This document shows positions 26,987-36,567 of a stretch of 64,000 bases of DNA, one piece after another; positions within the stretch are counted from its first letter, which is position 1, and each line of letters starts with the position of its first letter. The stretch is from NCBI RefSeq assembly GCF_001605885.1, contig NZ_LRPE01000035.1:62001-126000 (forward strand), written 5' to 3'. The translations under genes were made by a program, and so were the position numbers. The notes beneath the pieces were generated by a model. The model did no database searches, was not told where the DNA came from, and was given only the letters and a program-made list of their open reading frames with translations. The DNA is from Acinetobacter lactucae. GTDB lineage: Bacteria; Pseudomonadota; Gammaproteobacteria; Pseudomonadales; Moraxellaceae.

Positions 26987-28393
26987 TTATTTTTTTTGAC
27001 GTGGTTTATAGAAGAAGAAATAACCAATGATCAAGATAACAAACCAAATTGGGCTGACTTTAAGCGCTTTGAACGTATCTGGTTCTAAAGACAACACATA
27101 AATCATGCCAATAAAGAAAATAATCGTGATCCAACATGTAAATAGACCACCAGGTAATTTAAATGTTGATTTTGCATGTAGCTCAGGACGTGTCGTGTAG
27201 TAACGGATATAGCTCCAGATAATGAGTAACCACACGCAAATGAACAGAATCGTTGAAAGGGTCGTTGCAAGCGTAAATGCCTCAACAGTATTTGGTACAA
27301 AATACTGTAATGCCGCGCCTAACAATAAACACGCAGCAGAGAAATACAATGCATTTGCAGGTACTGCACGTCTGTTCAATTTACCAAAAGCTTTTGGCCC
27401 CTGATCTTCACGAGATAAACCAAATAACATACGGCTTGTTGAGAAGACACCACTGTTCATTGACGACATCACTGATGATAGTACCACCAAGTTCATCAAG
27501 ATTGCTGCTGCTGCCACACCTGCTTGACTGAACAAGTTTACAAATGGACTGATCGCTGGATCAATTTTATTCCACGGTGTTACAGACATCACAATCAACA
27601 ATGCCAACACATAGAAAATAATGATACGGATTGGAATTGAGTTAATTGCTTTTGGCAAGTTACGTGCCGGATCTTTCGTCTCGGCAGCTGTTGTTCCGAC
27701 AAGTTCTACCCCAACGAAGGCAAAGATTGCGATTTGGAAGCCTGCCAAGAAACCATGTACACCAGTTGGGAAGAAACCACCATTCGCCCAAAGATGAGTA
27801 AAGGAAGCAACTTCACCTGTGCTTGAGGTAAAGCCAGTAAAGATCATCCATAGACCCACAGCGATTAAAATAATAATCGCAAGAATCTTAATGAGCGCAA
27901 ACCAAAACTCTAATTCACCAAATAGACGTACAGTTAATAGGTTTAAACCCATAATAAATACAATTGCGGCAACACTAATCATCGCCCCTTCGACAGGTGA
28001 GAAAGGTAGACCATTATTGAAGAACTGTAGGTAGTAGATAATTGCAGAAAGGTCAGCGATACCAATCGTGATCCAACATAACCAGTATGTCCACCCTACA
28101 AAATAACCTGCCCATGGACCGATTAAATCTGTTGTGAAGTCAATAAATGATTTATAGGCAAGATTTGAAAGAAGTAGTTCGCCAAGCGCACGCATGACAA
28201 AAAACACCATCACACCAATAATCAGATAAATGAACAAGATCGATGGACCAGCAAGACTAATTGTTTTGCCTGATCCCATAAATAATCCGGTACCAATTGC
28301 ACCACCAATCGCGATCAGCTGTAAATGCCGATTGGAGAGGCTTCGATGGAGCTCACCTTGTTCATGAGGCTCGCTCAAATTTTGATTCGACAT
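26987..28393 (-). CDS. cycA: CycA-like amino acid permease
   Basis: A 468-residue APC-superfamily transporter with about twelve helices. It closely resembles E. coli CycA (D-serine/D-alanine/glycine/proton symporter): NRHLQLIAIGGAIGTGLFMG near the start, GPWAGYFVGWTYWLCW, FQIAIFAFVGVELVGTTAAE and NSGVFSTSRMLFGL. The ATG at 28393 gives the family start; the frame runs 24 codons further up. The neighbouring alanine/sodium symporter suggests a local theme of small amino acid uptake, though each gene has its own terminator. Confidence 0.85.
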   Translation of the reverse strand: MSNQNLSEPHEQGELHRSLSNRHLQLIAIGGAIGTGLFMGSGKTISLAGPSILFIYLIIGVMVFFVMRALGELLLSNLAYKSFIDFTTDLIGPWAGYFVGWTYWLCWITIGIADLSAIIYYLQFFNNGLPFSPVEGAMISVAAIVFIMGLNLLTVRLFGELEFWFALIKILAIIILIAVGLWMIFTGFTSSTGEVASFTHLWANGGFFPTGVHGFLAGFQIAIFAFVGVELVGTTAAETKDPARNLPKAINSIPIRIIIFYVLALLIVMSVTPWNKIDPAISPFVNLFSQAGVAAAAILMNLVVLSSVMSSMNSGVFSTSRMLFGLSREDQGPKAFGKLNRRAVPANALYFSAACLLLGAALQYFVPNTVEAFTLATTLSTILFICVWLLIIWSYIRYYTTRPELHAKSTFKLPGGLFTCWITIIFFIGMIYVLSLEPDTFKALKVSPIWFVILIIGYFFFYKPRQKK

Positions 28394-28640
28394 TTTATAA
28401 ATACACTCCAGTAATTTTTTTAATCCGTTAGCTAAATTCAAATCAAAAAGACGATATCGCACCATTTGCAGGTATCTTTTAAATGTATATTTTTTGACAA
28501 CTTTTCAGCTAACCAATTTGTCTGTATTGCTGATGATTCCAAGCTACATACAATTCAATCCGATGATACGCACAAGCCCATTCCAATACAACGGACTCTC
28601 AAGTCAACTTTTGTCGCACTTGTTTAACTCAAGCCGATAT

Positions 28641-28669
28641 AAAAAGGCTACCAATGAGGTAGCCTTTTT
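28641..28669 (-). terminator. terminator after the alanine symporter
   Basis: Perfect 12-bp stem (AAAAAGGCTACC / GGTAGCCTTTTT), 5-base loop, U-tract on the minus strand. Confidence 0.88.
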
Positions 28670-28707
28670 GATTAAAAAATCAGAAAGTAAATTCATCATC
28701 TGAAAAT

Positions 28708-30201
28708 TTACTTTTGTTTATTCTTCAATTTTTCTTCCCAGAATGTCGCATTTTTGATGCCTAATTTAACAGGGTCAAATGTGTACTCTTTTACTCCAGC
28801 TTTTTGCTGCGCTTCATAATCTTTTAGTGCTTTAATTGTTGGCTTCCATACAAAATAAGTCACAATAATTCCGACAATATTAATCCATGCCATTAAACCT
28901 ACACCAATATCACCAATACCCCATATATAACCAGTTGCACTCAGTACTCCATACGATACCGATAAAATAATAAAGCACTTAGTCACAAATAATAATGATG
29001 GAGACTTTGTAATATAGCTTAGATAAGTAATGTTAGTTTCAGCAATATAGTAATACGCAACAATCGTTGTAAACGCGAAGAAGAACACAGCCAACGCCAC
29101 AAAGATTTGACCAAAATTACCAAACATTGTGCTCACTGCCATCTGTGTAAATGCAGGAGAGCCTATTTCTACAGTTGCTCCAACATGTTGCACGATAAAT
29201 TGACCAGCTTCTAATGTACCTTGTACGTTATACATGCCGGTAATTAAAATCATGAATGCTGTTGCAGAGCAGACGAATAAAGTATCAACATAAATTGAGA
29301 ATGCTTGTACAAAACCTTGTTGAGCTGGATGTTGAACTTCTGCTGCCGCTGCTGCGTGTGGCCCTGTTCCTTGCCCTGCCTCATTTGAATAAACACCACG
29401 TTTCACTCCCCAACCGATCGCAGCACCAAGACCCGCCATCGGAGAAAAAGCATCTTCAAAAATTAATTTGATTACACCAGGCAGTTCCTCAATATTCGCA
29501 ATAACGATAACAACAGCCATTAGAATATAACCAGCTGCCATAAAAGGAACAACGAATTCAGCAAAGCGTGCAATCCGTTTAATTCCACCAAAAATAATGA
29601 TCGCGAGTAAACTAACAATCACCACAAGTGCTACAAGTTTGAATAAACCAATATCACCGAAAATAATTGCCCCTTCACCTGTAATTTGTGTAAATGCTTT
29701 ACCTACCGCATTTGCTTGAATACCCGGTAAAAATAAACCACAGGCCACAATTGCCGAAATTGCAAATAAAACCCCTAACCAACGTTGTCCCAGTCCTCTA
29801 TCAAAATAAAATGCTGGACCACCACGATATTGGCCTTGATATTCAACTTTATAGATCTGACCTAAAGTTGATTCTACATATGCCGTGCTTGCTCCTAAAA
29901 ATGCAACTAACCACATCCAAAAGACTGCGCCTGGCCCACCAAAGCCAATTGCTGCTGCCACACCCGCAATATTACCTACACCCACTCGCCCCGATAATGA
30001 AACAGCTAAGGCTTGAAAAGATGAAATCCCCTGTTCTGAAGAAGTACCTTTTATTAACAGTCTAAACATTTCCTTCATTTGACGTACTTGAACGAATCTT
30101 GTCAAAATAGAAAAAAATAAACCCGCGCCTAAGCACAGGTAAATAAGTCCTTTACTCCAGATTATGCTATTTATCCAATCAACAATTTCTGCTGCACTCA
30201 T
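28708..30201 (-). CDS. alanine/glycine:cation symporter (AGCS family)
   Basis: A 497-residue sodium-coupled amino acid symporter with about eleven helices. Family marks are SLSGRVGVGNIAGVAAAIG (about 70), GPGAVFWMWLVAFLGAST, RGGPAFYFDRGLG and GWGVKRGVYSNEAGQGTGPH. The ATG at 30201 has AAAAGG nine bases upstream, better than the TTG three codons earlier. The gene is divergent from radA. The 340-base gap to radA is AT-rich with no gene seen. Confidence 0.92.
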   Translation of the reverse strand: MSAAEIVDWINSIIWSKGLIYLCLGAGLFFSILTRFVQVRQMKEMFRLLIKGTSSEQGISSFQALAVSLSGRVGVGNIAGVAAAIGFGGPGAVFWMWLVAFLGASTAYVESTLGQIYKVEYQGQYRGGPAFYFDRGLGQRWLGVLFAISAIVACGLFLPGIQANAVGKAFTQITGEGAIIFGDIGLFKLVALVVIVSLLAIIIFGGIKRIARFAEFVVPFMAAGYILMAVVIVIANIEELPGVIKLIFEDAFSPMAGLGAAIGWGVKRGVYSNEAGQGTGPHAAAAAEVQHPAQQGFVQAFSIYVDTLFVCSATAFMILITGMYNVQGTLEAGQFIVQHVGATVEIGSPAFTQMAVSTMFGNFGQIFVALAVFFFAFTTIVAYYYIAETNITYLSYITKSPSLLFVTKCFIILSVSYGVLSATGYIWGIGDIGVGLMAWINIVGIIVTYFVWKPTIKALKDYEAQQKAGVKEYTFDPVKLGIKNATFWEEKLKNKQK

Positions 30202-30543
30202 AGATATCAACCTTTTGTATTTTTAAAATACAATACTCATATTATTTTGTTCGTTTTCACTTCAGCAATATCCATGCCATATCTATAATAAACAGCTAGA
30301 TACATACTGCAGTAAAAACACCGTCCTTGGGGAATAGATTAGATTTTTTATATCCACTGAAAACAAACTTTATCTGACTTGTAAAAATCCAATATCGTGT
30401 TATTTTTGGTGTCTTTCCCTTATTAGTTCCTTAGAAGATCCCTTCACATTTCCTCATTATCTTTATGAAAATTTCAGGAAACAAGAATGAAGAACTTCCT
30501 AAGAACTATATTTATATAATATCGAGCAAAATTTCAATTTTTT

Positions 30544-31932
30544 ATGAGCAAAGTCAAAACTGTTTACCGTTGCGAGCAATGTGGTGCCGATCATCTTAAA
30601 TGGGCTGGTCAATGCTCAGAGTGTGGTGAATGGAATTCACTGACTGAAGTTAAACTTGAGCCGACCACTGCTCACCGTGCACGCCCTAAAATTGGGGGCT
30701 ATGCGGGTCAAGTTGCTAATATTACAACGCTCAATAAAGTTTCAGTTTCTCATGAAACCCGCTTACCTACAGGCATTAGCGAGTTTGACCGAGTGCTTGG
30801 CGGCGGTTTGGTGACAGGTTCTGTTGTACTGATTGGGGGTGACCCGGGTATTGGTAAATCGACCATTCTTTTGCAAACCGCAACACACATGGCAAGCGCA
30901 AAAAGCTCAGCACTTTATATTACAGGTGAAGAATCTTTATCTCAGGTTGCGCTTCGTGCACAACGCCTTGACTTACCTACTGATCAATTAAAAGTCATGG
31001 CTGAAACCTGTGTAGAACGTATTTGTGAAGTTTTAGAGCAAGAAAAACCTGTAGTCGCTATTCTAGATTCGATTCAAACACTTTATACAGAAACTCTCCA
31101 ATCTGCTCCGGGTGGTGTTTCACAAATTCGTGAATCTGCTGCTTTATTAACCCGCTATGCAAAAAATAGTGGCACAGCGCTATTCATTGTTGGTCACGTG
31201 ACCAAAGAAGGTGCGCTGGCAGGTCCTCGTGTTTTAGAGCATATGGTGGACTGCGTACTTTACTTTGAAGGTCAATCAGACTCTCGCTATCGTATGATTC
31301 GTGCTGTTAAAAACCGTTTTGGTGCAGTCAATGAACTTGGTGTATTTGGCATGACTGATAAAGGCTTACGTGAAGTAGCCAACCCTTCTGCCATTTTCTT
31401 AAGTCGTTATGATGAGGCGATTCCCGGTTCAATTGTCATGATTAGTCGTGAAGGAACTCGCCCTCTTTTGGTCGAAGTACAAGCTTTAGTTGATGATGCT
31501 CAAGGACAACCACGACGTGTTGCACTTGGTCTTGAACAAAACCGTTTAAATATGCTGCTCGCTGTAATGCATCGTCATGGCGGTGTGCAAACCACAGGAC
31601 AAGACGTTTATGTCAACATTGTAGGCGGTTTAAAAATTACTGAAACAGGTTCGGACTTAGCGGTTTTACTCGCATGTGCGTCAAGTTTACGTACTAAAGC
31701 CTTGCCCCAGCAACTGGCTGTCTTTGGTGAAGTTGGACTTTCAGGTGAAATTCGCCCTGTTCCTAACGGTCAAGAACGCTTAAAAGAAGCTGCAAAACAT
31801 GGCTTTAAATATGTCATTTTACCAAGAGGTAACGCGCCGCAAAAAGCAATTCCGGGCGTACAAGTCATTGCGGTTGCGCGCTTGCATGAAGCCCTGACAG
31901 AAGCAATGCAACTCAGTGATGAATTGACATAA
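30544..31932 (+). CDS. radA: DNA repair protein RadA
   Basis: A 462-residue branch-migration ATPase acting in recombinational repair and natural transformation. A four-cysteine zinc finger (Cys10, Cys13, Cys24, Cys27) precedes a RecA-like core with Walker A GGDPGIGKST (98-107), and the RadA-specific KNRFG motif appears as AVKNRFGAVNE. A C-terminal Lon-protease-like domain follows, ending about residue 455. It is complete and uninterrupted. Confidence 0.96.
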   Translation: MSKVKTVYRCEQCGADHLKWAGQCSECGEWNSLTEVKLEPTTAHRARPKIGGYAGQVANITTLNKVSVSHETRLPTGISEFDRVLGGGLVTGSVVLIGGDPGIGKSTILLQTATHMASAKSSALYITGEESLSQVALRAQRLDLPTDQLKVMAETCVERICEVLEQEKPVVAILDSIQTLYTETLQSAPGGVSQIRESAALLTRYAKNSGTALFIVGHVTKEGALAGPRVLEHMVDCVLYFEGQSDSRYRMIRAVKNRFGAVNELGVFGMTDKGLREVANPSAIFLSRYDEAIPGSIVMISREGTRPLLVEVQALVDDAQGQPRRVALGLEQNRLNMLLAVMHRHGGVQTTGQDVYVNIVGGLKITETGSDLAVLLACASSLRTKALPQQLAVFGEVGLSGEIRPVPNGQERLKEAAKHGFKYVILPRGNAPQKAIPGVQVIAVARLHEALTEAMQLSDELT

Positions 31933-32014
31933 AAAAACATACTTTTAAGGTTGAAATTTAGAGTAAATACCTGCATAAATACTATTACAAATTAACACTA
32001 AACAGGAATTTCCT

Positions 32015-32980
32015 ATGGAAGTACACCAGCGTGGCTTGATTACCGGTATTTTAATGGCTGCTTTAGCAATTTCTCCTCTTGCTGAAGCAAAACGTGCAGG
32101 TGGTGGTAAAAGCCACGGCATGGCACGTTCTACTACTTCAAGCCAGTCTTATCAACAACCTCGTCAAGTGACTCCAGTTCAACAAACCACTACAGCGCCT
32201 CAGAAATCTGGTCCAGGCGTTGGTTCAATGGTTGCAGCTGGTGTGGCTGGTGCTGCCGTAGGTGCTGTTGCAGCAAATGCTTTAGCTGATGACAAACCAA
32301 CATCAACTGAACAGCAAGCCGCTCAAGCTCAAGAAGAGAAAAAAGGTGGAATCCCAGGCTGGATTTGGGTATTGCTTGCCGCAGCTCTCGCTTTCTTTGT
32401 ATTCCGTAAATTGGGATCAAAAAAAAAATTAGCGGGTAACAACCCTTACGCACCAAATAGTAACGGTCAAAACCCATTTGGCCGTTCTGCTGCTCCACAA
32501 GCAACTCCACGTAATGCTGGAGATAATACAAATATCTTTGGTCAATCTGTGGCTGGCGGTGCAGCAACACAAGCTCCTTTTGGCGGTGTAACAACGAGTA
32601 ATGGCAATCAACTTCCAGATGGTAGTGAACCTGCTGCGTTCTTACGTATTGCACGTCAACGTTTTAATCACATCCAATCGATGAATACTGCAAGTAACAT
32701 TGAAGAAATTCGCCGTTACTTAACACCAGAACTTTATAGTTCTATGTATAACGACATCATGGAAAATCAAGATCAAGACGTTGCTGAATTTAGTAACTTG
32801 AATGCGATGGTTGTAGATAGTGCGACTGAAAATGGTCAATACGTAGTAAGCGTACGTTTCACTGGTACAGTAAGTGAAGACTTAAACAGCTTGCCACAAC
32901 CATTTACTGAAATCTGGCACTTTGTTAAGCCTGCTGGTTCTCAGCAAGACTGGGTTGTTGCAGGTATTCAACAAGCTTAA
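32015..32980 (+). CDS. Tim44-like domain protein
   Basis: A 321-residue membrane-anchored protein. A signal-like N-terminal segment ends near AEAKRAGG, a Gln/Thr/Ala-rich stretch follows, then a hydrophobic segment (GWIWVLLAAALAFFVFRKLG, about 115-133), a Gly/Asn/Gln-rich linker and a C-terminal Tim44-like domain (about 210-320; AAFLRIARQRFNHIQ, WHFVKPA). Bacterial Tim44-like proteins are poorly characterised; membrane attachment with a ligand-binding domain is inferred. A terminator follows directly. Confidence 0.85.
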   Translation: MEVHQRGLITGILMAALAISPLAEAKRAGGGKSHGMARSTTSSQSYQQPRQVTPVQQTTTAPQKSGPGVGSMVAAGVAGAAVGAVAANALADDKPTSTEQQAAQAQEEKKGGIPGWIWVLLAAALAFFVFRKLGSKKKLAGNNPYAPNSNGQNPFGRSAAPQATPRNAGDNTNIFGQSVAGGAATQAPFGGVTTSNGNQLPDGSEPAAFLRIARQRFNHIQSMNTASNIEEIRRYLTPELYSSMYNDIMENQDQDVAEFSNLNAMVVDSATENGQYVVSVRFTGTVSEDLNSLPQPFTEIWHFVKPAGSQQDWVVAGIQQA

Positions 32981-32998
32981 GCTAAATAAATCCTAAAT

Positions 32999-33026
32999 AA
33001 AAAAGCCACACTATTGTGGCTTTTTT
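32999..33026. terminator. bidirectional terminator
   Basis: Perfect stem AAAAAAGCCACA / TGTGGCTTTTTT with loop CTAT, between the convergent Tim44-domain gene and epmA. Confidence 0.9.
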
Positions 33027-33038
33027 ATTTGTCAGCGT

Positions 33039-34013
33039 TTAAGCAATTTCTGCTGGAAAGGTCACTACTTTTTCAATTTTGACCTGATCCATTGCAACCA
33101 TAAGTAAACGGTCTACACCTAAAGCAATTCCTGAGCATTCTGGCATATGAGGCAACGCTGCTAAAAGATGCTCATCTAAAGGCATAACGTGAAGCCCCTG
33201 TTTCGCCCGTTCTGCGTTGTCTGCTTCAAAGCGTGAACGTAACACGTCTGCATCAAGCAATTCATCGTATGCATTTGCCAACTCTAAGCCTTCAATATAA
33301 ACCTCAAAACGTGCTGCAACCTCTTCCCCGTCTTCATCTACTTTCACTTTTGCCAAAGAGGCCATTTCTGGCGGAAAGTCAGTTAAAAAGACAGGTGCAT
33401 CAAAGCCTAAACTTGGTTCAACAAAATGAGAAAACAACAAATCCATGTAAGCTAGACGATCATCGCCTAAATCAAGATTTAATCCCACACGATTTGCCGT
33501 ATCTTTGAGTTGCTTCAGCGTTGCTTGTAAAGGGTTGATGTCTAGGCGATCTTGAAAGGCATGCTTATAACTTAGAATAAACGGACGAACTTCACCAAAA
33601 CGATGCTGCAAACAAGTTTGCAATAAATCAGCGGTTTCATGCATTAACGCTTTTAAGTCTAGACCGGGTCGATACCATTCAAGCATGGTAAATTCACTAT
33701 TGTGTTTACGCCCGTGTTCATCATCGCGGAACACCTTACAGATTTGATAAATTGGTCCACTACCGCTCGCCAATAAACGCTTCATTGCAAATTCTGGTGA
33801 TGTCTGTAAATATTGAGTTTGCAATTTGCCGTTAATATGACGCAAAGCCTGAACCGAAGCTAGATGTACATCGGTGACACCTGCTTGTGAAACGATGGGT
33901 GTTTCGACTTCCATCACATCACGTTCAGCAAAAAACTGACGAATTTGGGTATAGAGCTTGGCACGTGCTTTTAAGGCATCAATTGAACAAGTAGGTTGAT
34001 AACTTAAACTCAT
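33039..34013 (-). CDS. epmA: EF-P lysyl-lysine ligase EpmA (PoxA/GenX)
   Basis: A 324-residue class II lysyl-tRNA-synthetase-like enzyme without the anticodon-binding domain, which attaches beta-lysine to elongation factor P. Motif 2 (YQICKVFRDDEHGRKHNSEF) and motif 3 (SGIALGVDRLLM) are both present, with ETPIVSQAGVTDVHL in between. The ATG at 34013 overlaps the pdxB stop as ATGA, so the nine further upstream codons are not used. epmB and efp are not in this window. Confidence 0.92.
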   Translation of the reverse strand: MSLSYQPTCSIDALKARAKLYTQIRQFFAERDVMEVETPIVSQAGVTDVHLASVQALRHINGKLQTQYLQTSPEFAMKRLLASGSGPIYQICKVFRDDEHGRKHNSEFTMLEWYRPGLDLKALMHETADLLQTCLQHRFGEVRPFILSYKHAFQDRLDINPLQATLKQLKDTANRVGLNLDLGDDRLAYMDLLFSHFVEPSLGFDAPVFLTDFPPEMASLAKVKVDEDGEEVAARFEVYIEGLELANAYDELLDADVLRSRFEADNAERAKQGLHVMPLDEHLLAALPHMPECSGIALGVDRLLMVAMDQVKIEKVVTFPAEIA

Positions 34014-35077
34014 GCCTGTGGTCCCCCATGGGCTGCCCATTCACGGCGCAGCGGATAATTCTTACGTAGTAAATCAAATGCTTTTTGCTCAACTTTGCCG
34101 TCTTTAATACAGGCACGAATGTTGGCATCATCTTGAGCAATATCATAAATTTGAGATAGTTTTTGCTTTAACACCGCTTTTAAATCATGTCCTGAAAAAT
34201 AATCTTCACATGCAGGTAGCTGAGTTTCAAAACGCTTATTAATGTCGTATCCAAATTTTTGGCAAAACGCTTCATAAATCATTTGAGTACCGCGGGCTTT
34301 TCCTTCAAGGCTATAACCTGCAATATGCGGTGTTGCTAAAGCCAACATGTCTATAAGCTCTTCTGATATGACTGGTTCATGTTCAAATACATCAAGCACC
34401 ACTTTACGCTGGGTACGTTGAATATCCTCCATTAAAGCGGCTTCTTTAACGACTGGACCACGTGCACTATTAATTAAAATCGTGTTCGGTTGAAGGGCTG
34501 CAAAAGCTTTTTCATCAAACAGATGATATGTGGCATGTTCACCATTTTTAGTAAGCGGCACATGAATTGAAATGGCATTGGCTTGTTGCAACAAAGTTTG
34601 AAAGTTTACATTTTCAATTGAATCTAGTTTAACATACGGGTCAAAGCCAATTACGTTCCAGCCAAGCAACTGGCCCATATATGCCAAACGCTTACCGACA
34701 TTTCCAAGACCAACAATGCCTAGCGTAAATTTTTCTTGTTGTTCTAAAAGGCTCTCATCTAAATGAAGTAAAGCGGTAATGACATATTCAGCCACAGCCT
34801 GTGCATTACAACCTGCGGCATTCGCCCACGTAATACCTTGTTTTTCTAAAGCCGCGATATCTAAATGATCCGTGCCGATTGTGGCACTGCCCACATATTT
34901 TAAGGCGGTATTTTCAATTAAACTTTCATTCACTGCGGTGACTGAACGAACCAATAAAGCTTCAGCATCTTTTACATCAGAATGGGTTAAAGTACGCCCT
35001 GCTTTGTGTTGAATATCGCCAAACTCAGAAAAAAAGTAATCGGTAAACGCCAAATTTTCATCTGCGACGATTTTCAT
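34010..35077 (-). CDS. pdxB: 4-phosphoerythronate dehydrogenase
   Basis: A 355-residue NAD-dependent 2-hydroxyacid dehydrogenase of pyridoxal phosphate synthesis, the step before SerC in the pathway. The Rossmann motif is GIVGLGNVGKRLA (about residue 121), with catalytic NSARGPVV, DVFEHEPV and ATPHIAGYS segments. A C-terminal dimerisation domain (DUF3410-like) follows. The ATG at 35077 gives the family start MKIVADENL. It overlaps epmA by four bases. Confidence 0.94.
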   Translation of the reverse strand: MKIVADENLAFTDYFFSEFGDIQHKAGRTLTHSDVKDAEALLVRSVTAVNESLIENTALKYVGSATIGTDHLDIAALEKQGITWANAAGCNAQAVAEYVITALLHLDESLLEQQEKFTLGIVGLGNVGKRLAYMGQLLGWNVIGFDPYVKLDSIENVNFQTLLQQANAISIHVPLTKNGEHATYHLFDEKAFAALQPNTILINSARGPVVKEAALMEDIQRTQRKVVLDVFEHEPVISEELIDMLALATPHIAGYSLEGKARGTQMIYEAFCQKFGYDINKRFETQLPACEDYFSGHDLKAVLKQKLSQIYDIAQDDANIRACIKDGKVEQKAFDLLRKNYPLRREWAAHGGPQA

Positions 35078-35181
35078 TGTCTGCAACCCATAGCTTATAA
35101 AAACGTTATTATCCTTTGAGTTGCAGCAAAGCACAATGTTAAGGGCGTTAAATTAGTAGACAGTTTCAAGACTCAGTTCAG

Positions 35182-35574
35182 TTACAAACCACCGCCAAAA
35201 TAAAAGTAAGCTATTACCGCGATTGTGAGCCAAATTAAAATAATGAGGACGGCAACCAAATAGTTTTTGGGTCGTTTTTCATGGTCATCCAGCCATTCTT
35301 CAGCTTGTTGTTCAGCATCGAAAATGACTTGTTGAGGCGTAAAACGAATAGCTAACCAAATGAGCATTGGTAAAATAATGGCATCATCAATAAAGCCCAA
35401 AATAGGAATAAAATCTGGAATTAAATCGATTGGACTAAACGCATAAGCCACAGCCACCACAGCAATAATTTTAGGTAACCACGGCATTTGCGGATGCCTT
35501 GATGCAAACCAAAGCATAATAATTTGTTTCTTTAGACCTTTTGCCCATTCTTTTATTGATTGTAACCAAGACAT
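35182..35574 (-). CDS. YkvA-type DUF1232 membrane protein
   Basis: A 130-residue small membrane protein with the DUF1232 core (AYAFSPIDLIPDFIPILGFIDD, about residues 43-64) and a second hydrophobic segment near the C-terminus. The function of the family is unknown. It lies just upstream of pdxB on the same strand. Confidence 0.87.
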   Translation of the reverse strand: MSWLQSIKEWAKGLKKQIIMLWFASRHPQMPWLPKIIAVVAVAYAFSPIDLIPDFIPILGFIDDAIILPMLIWLAIRFTPQQVIFDAEQQAEEWLDDHEKRPKNYLVAVLIILIWLTIAVIAYFYFGGGL

Positions 35575-35693
35575 TTGGACAGACTCTGAACCTTTAGAGT
35601 TTTATAATAATCCATAAAACCTATCCTTAGCTTAAAAGCCAAAGAAATGTCAGATGAGCTTTACTTTAGGTCCATCATATTGAACAATATATT

Positions 35694-36485
35694 TTAAATT
35701 TCTGTATATAAAACAAATCTATCTTCTCGGCAAAAACTTGCCAAAGTCAGGCCAGATTGTTTGGCTAACTGAATCGCCATGCTGGTAGGTGCTGAAATTG
35801 ACGCCAGTAGACTAATGTTCAGCTGGGCACATTTTCTTATCAGTTCATAACTAGCCCGACTGGTCATCACTACAAAACCTAAACTGGTGTCATAGTTTTC
35901 TTGAGCTAGATAACCGATTAATTTGTCTAATGCATTATGGCGGCCAACATCTTCAAATAAAGCGGCAATTTGACCATCAACTACCCATGCTGCGGCATGT
36001 GCTCCACCCGTTAAAGCAGTAATTTCCTGTTGAGCTTTTAAATGGGAAATGGCACTCGGAATTTGCTCAAGCCATATTTTAAATGCATGCGTTGTAATTT
36101 TTGGAACATCTAACTGAAATTGCTCTAAACTCTCAATTCCACATAAACCACAGCCTGTGCGGCCTACCATCATGCGGCGGTGTTCTTTTAATGCAGCAAA
36201 TGCTCTAGATGAAATGGTCATTTCCACCGTAATGCCCAATTTATTTTGATGCATATCAAGCGTATATAGTTCTTTTAAGCTCGTTAAAATTCCTTCGGAA
36301 AGACTAAAACCTTTGGCAAATAAATCAACATTGGTGGGTGTTGCCATCATCACTGCGTGTGAAATGCCGTTATACACCAAGGCAATTGGGTACTCTTGCA
36401 CAATATGATCTAAAACATTTTCAGAGTCGTTTTTGTTAAACCGCTGCACTGGTAACGTTTCAACCCCATAAGAATGTGGTGTCAA
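35694..36485 (-). CDS. fdhD: formate dehydrogenase sulfurtransferase FdhD
   Basis: A 263-residue FdhD, which transfers sulfur from IscS to the molybdenum cofactor to activate formate dehydrogenase. The CxxC sulfur-relay motif is CGLCG in GRTGCGLCGIES (about 110-121). The TGGAHAAAW and DVGRHNALDKLIG segments are family hallmarks. It lies 82 bases downstream of the molybdopterin oxidoreductase gene on the same strand, its likely client. Confidence 0.93.
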   Translation of the reverse strand: MTPHSYGVETLPVQRFNKNDSENVLDHIVQEYPIALVYNGISHAVMMATPTNVDLFAKGFSLSEGILTSLKELYTLDMHQNKLGITVEMTISSRAFAALKEHRRMMVGRTGCGLCGIESLEQFQLDVPKITTHAFKIWLEQIPSAISHLKAQQEITALTGGAHAAAWVVDGQIAALFEDVGRHNALDKLIGYLAQENYDTSLGFVVMTSRASYELIRKCAQLNISLLASISAPTSMAIQLAKQSGLTLASFCREDRFVLYTEI

Positions 36486-36504
36486 AATGATTTCCTTTAT
36501 TTCA

Positions 36505-36531
36505 AAATGGCGCTTATTGAGAGCGCCATTT
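36505..36531 (-). terminator. hairpin between the oxidoreductase and fdhD
   Basis: Perfect 10-bp inverted repeat AAATGGCGCT / AGCGCCATTT, with a short T run on the minus strand. It may terminate or attenuate transcription before fdhD. Confidence 0.6.
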
Positions 36532-36567
36532 GTTTTGATGACATTTTTTTTATATCGTTTTTGTTGA

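Noticed and set aside
28494..28703. 69-codon plus-strand frame between the cycA-like and alanine symporter genes
   Set aside because: It runs through the 12-bp terminator stem at 28641-28669 and has no ribosome-binding site or protein-like pattern.
32190..32654. 154-codon minus-strand frame inside the Tim44-domain gene
   Set aside because: A Gln/Leu/His-rich antisense shadow of the Gln/Ala-rich coding strand; the plus-strand gene has a recognisable domain.
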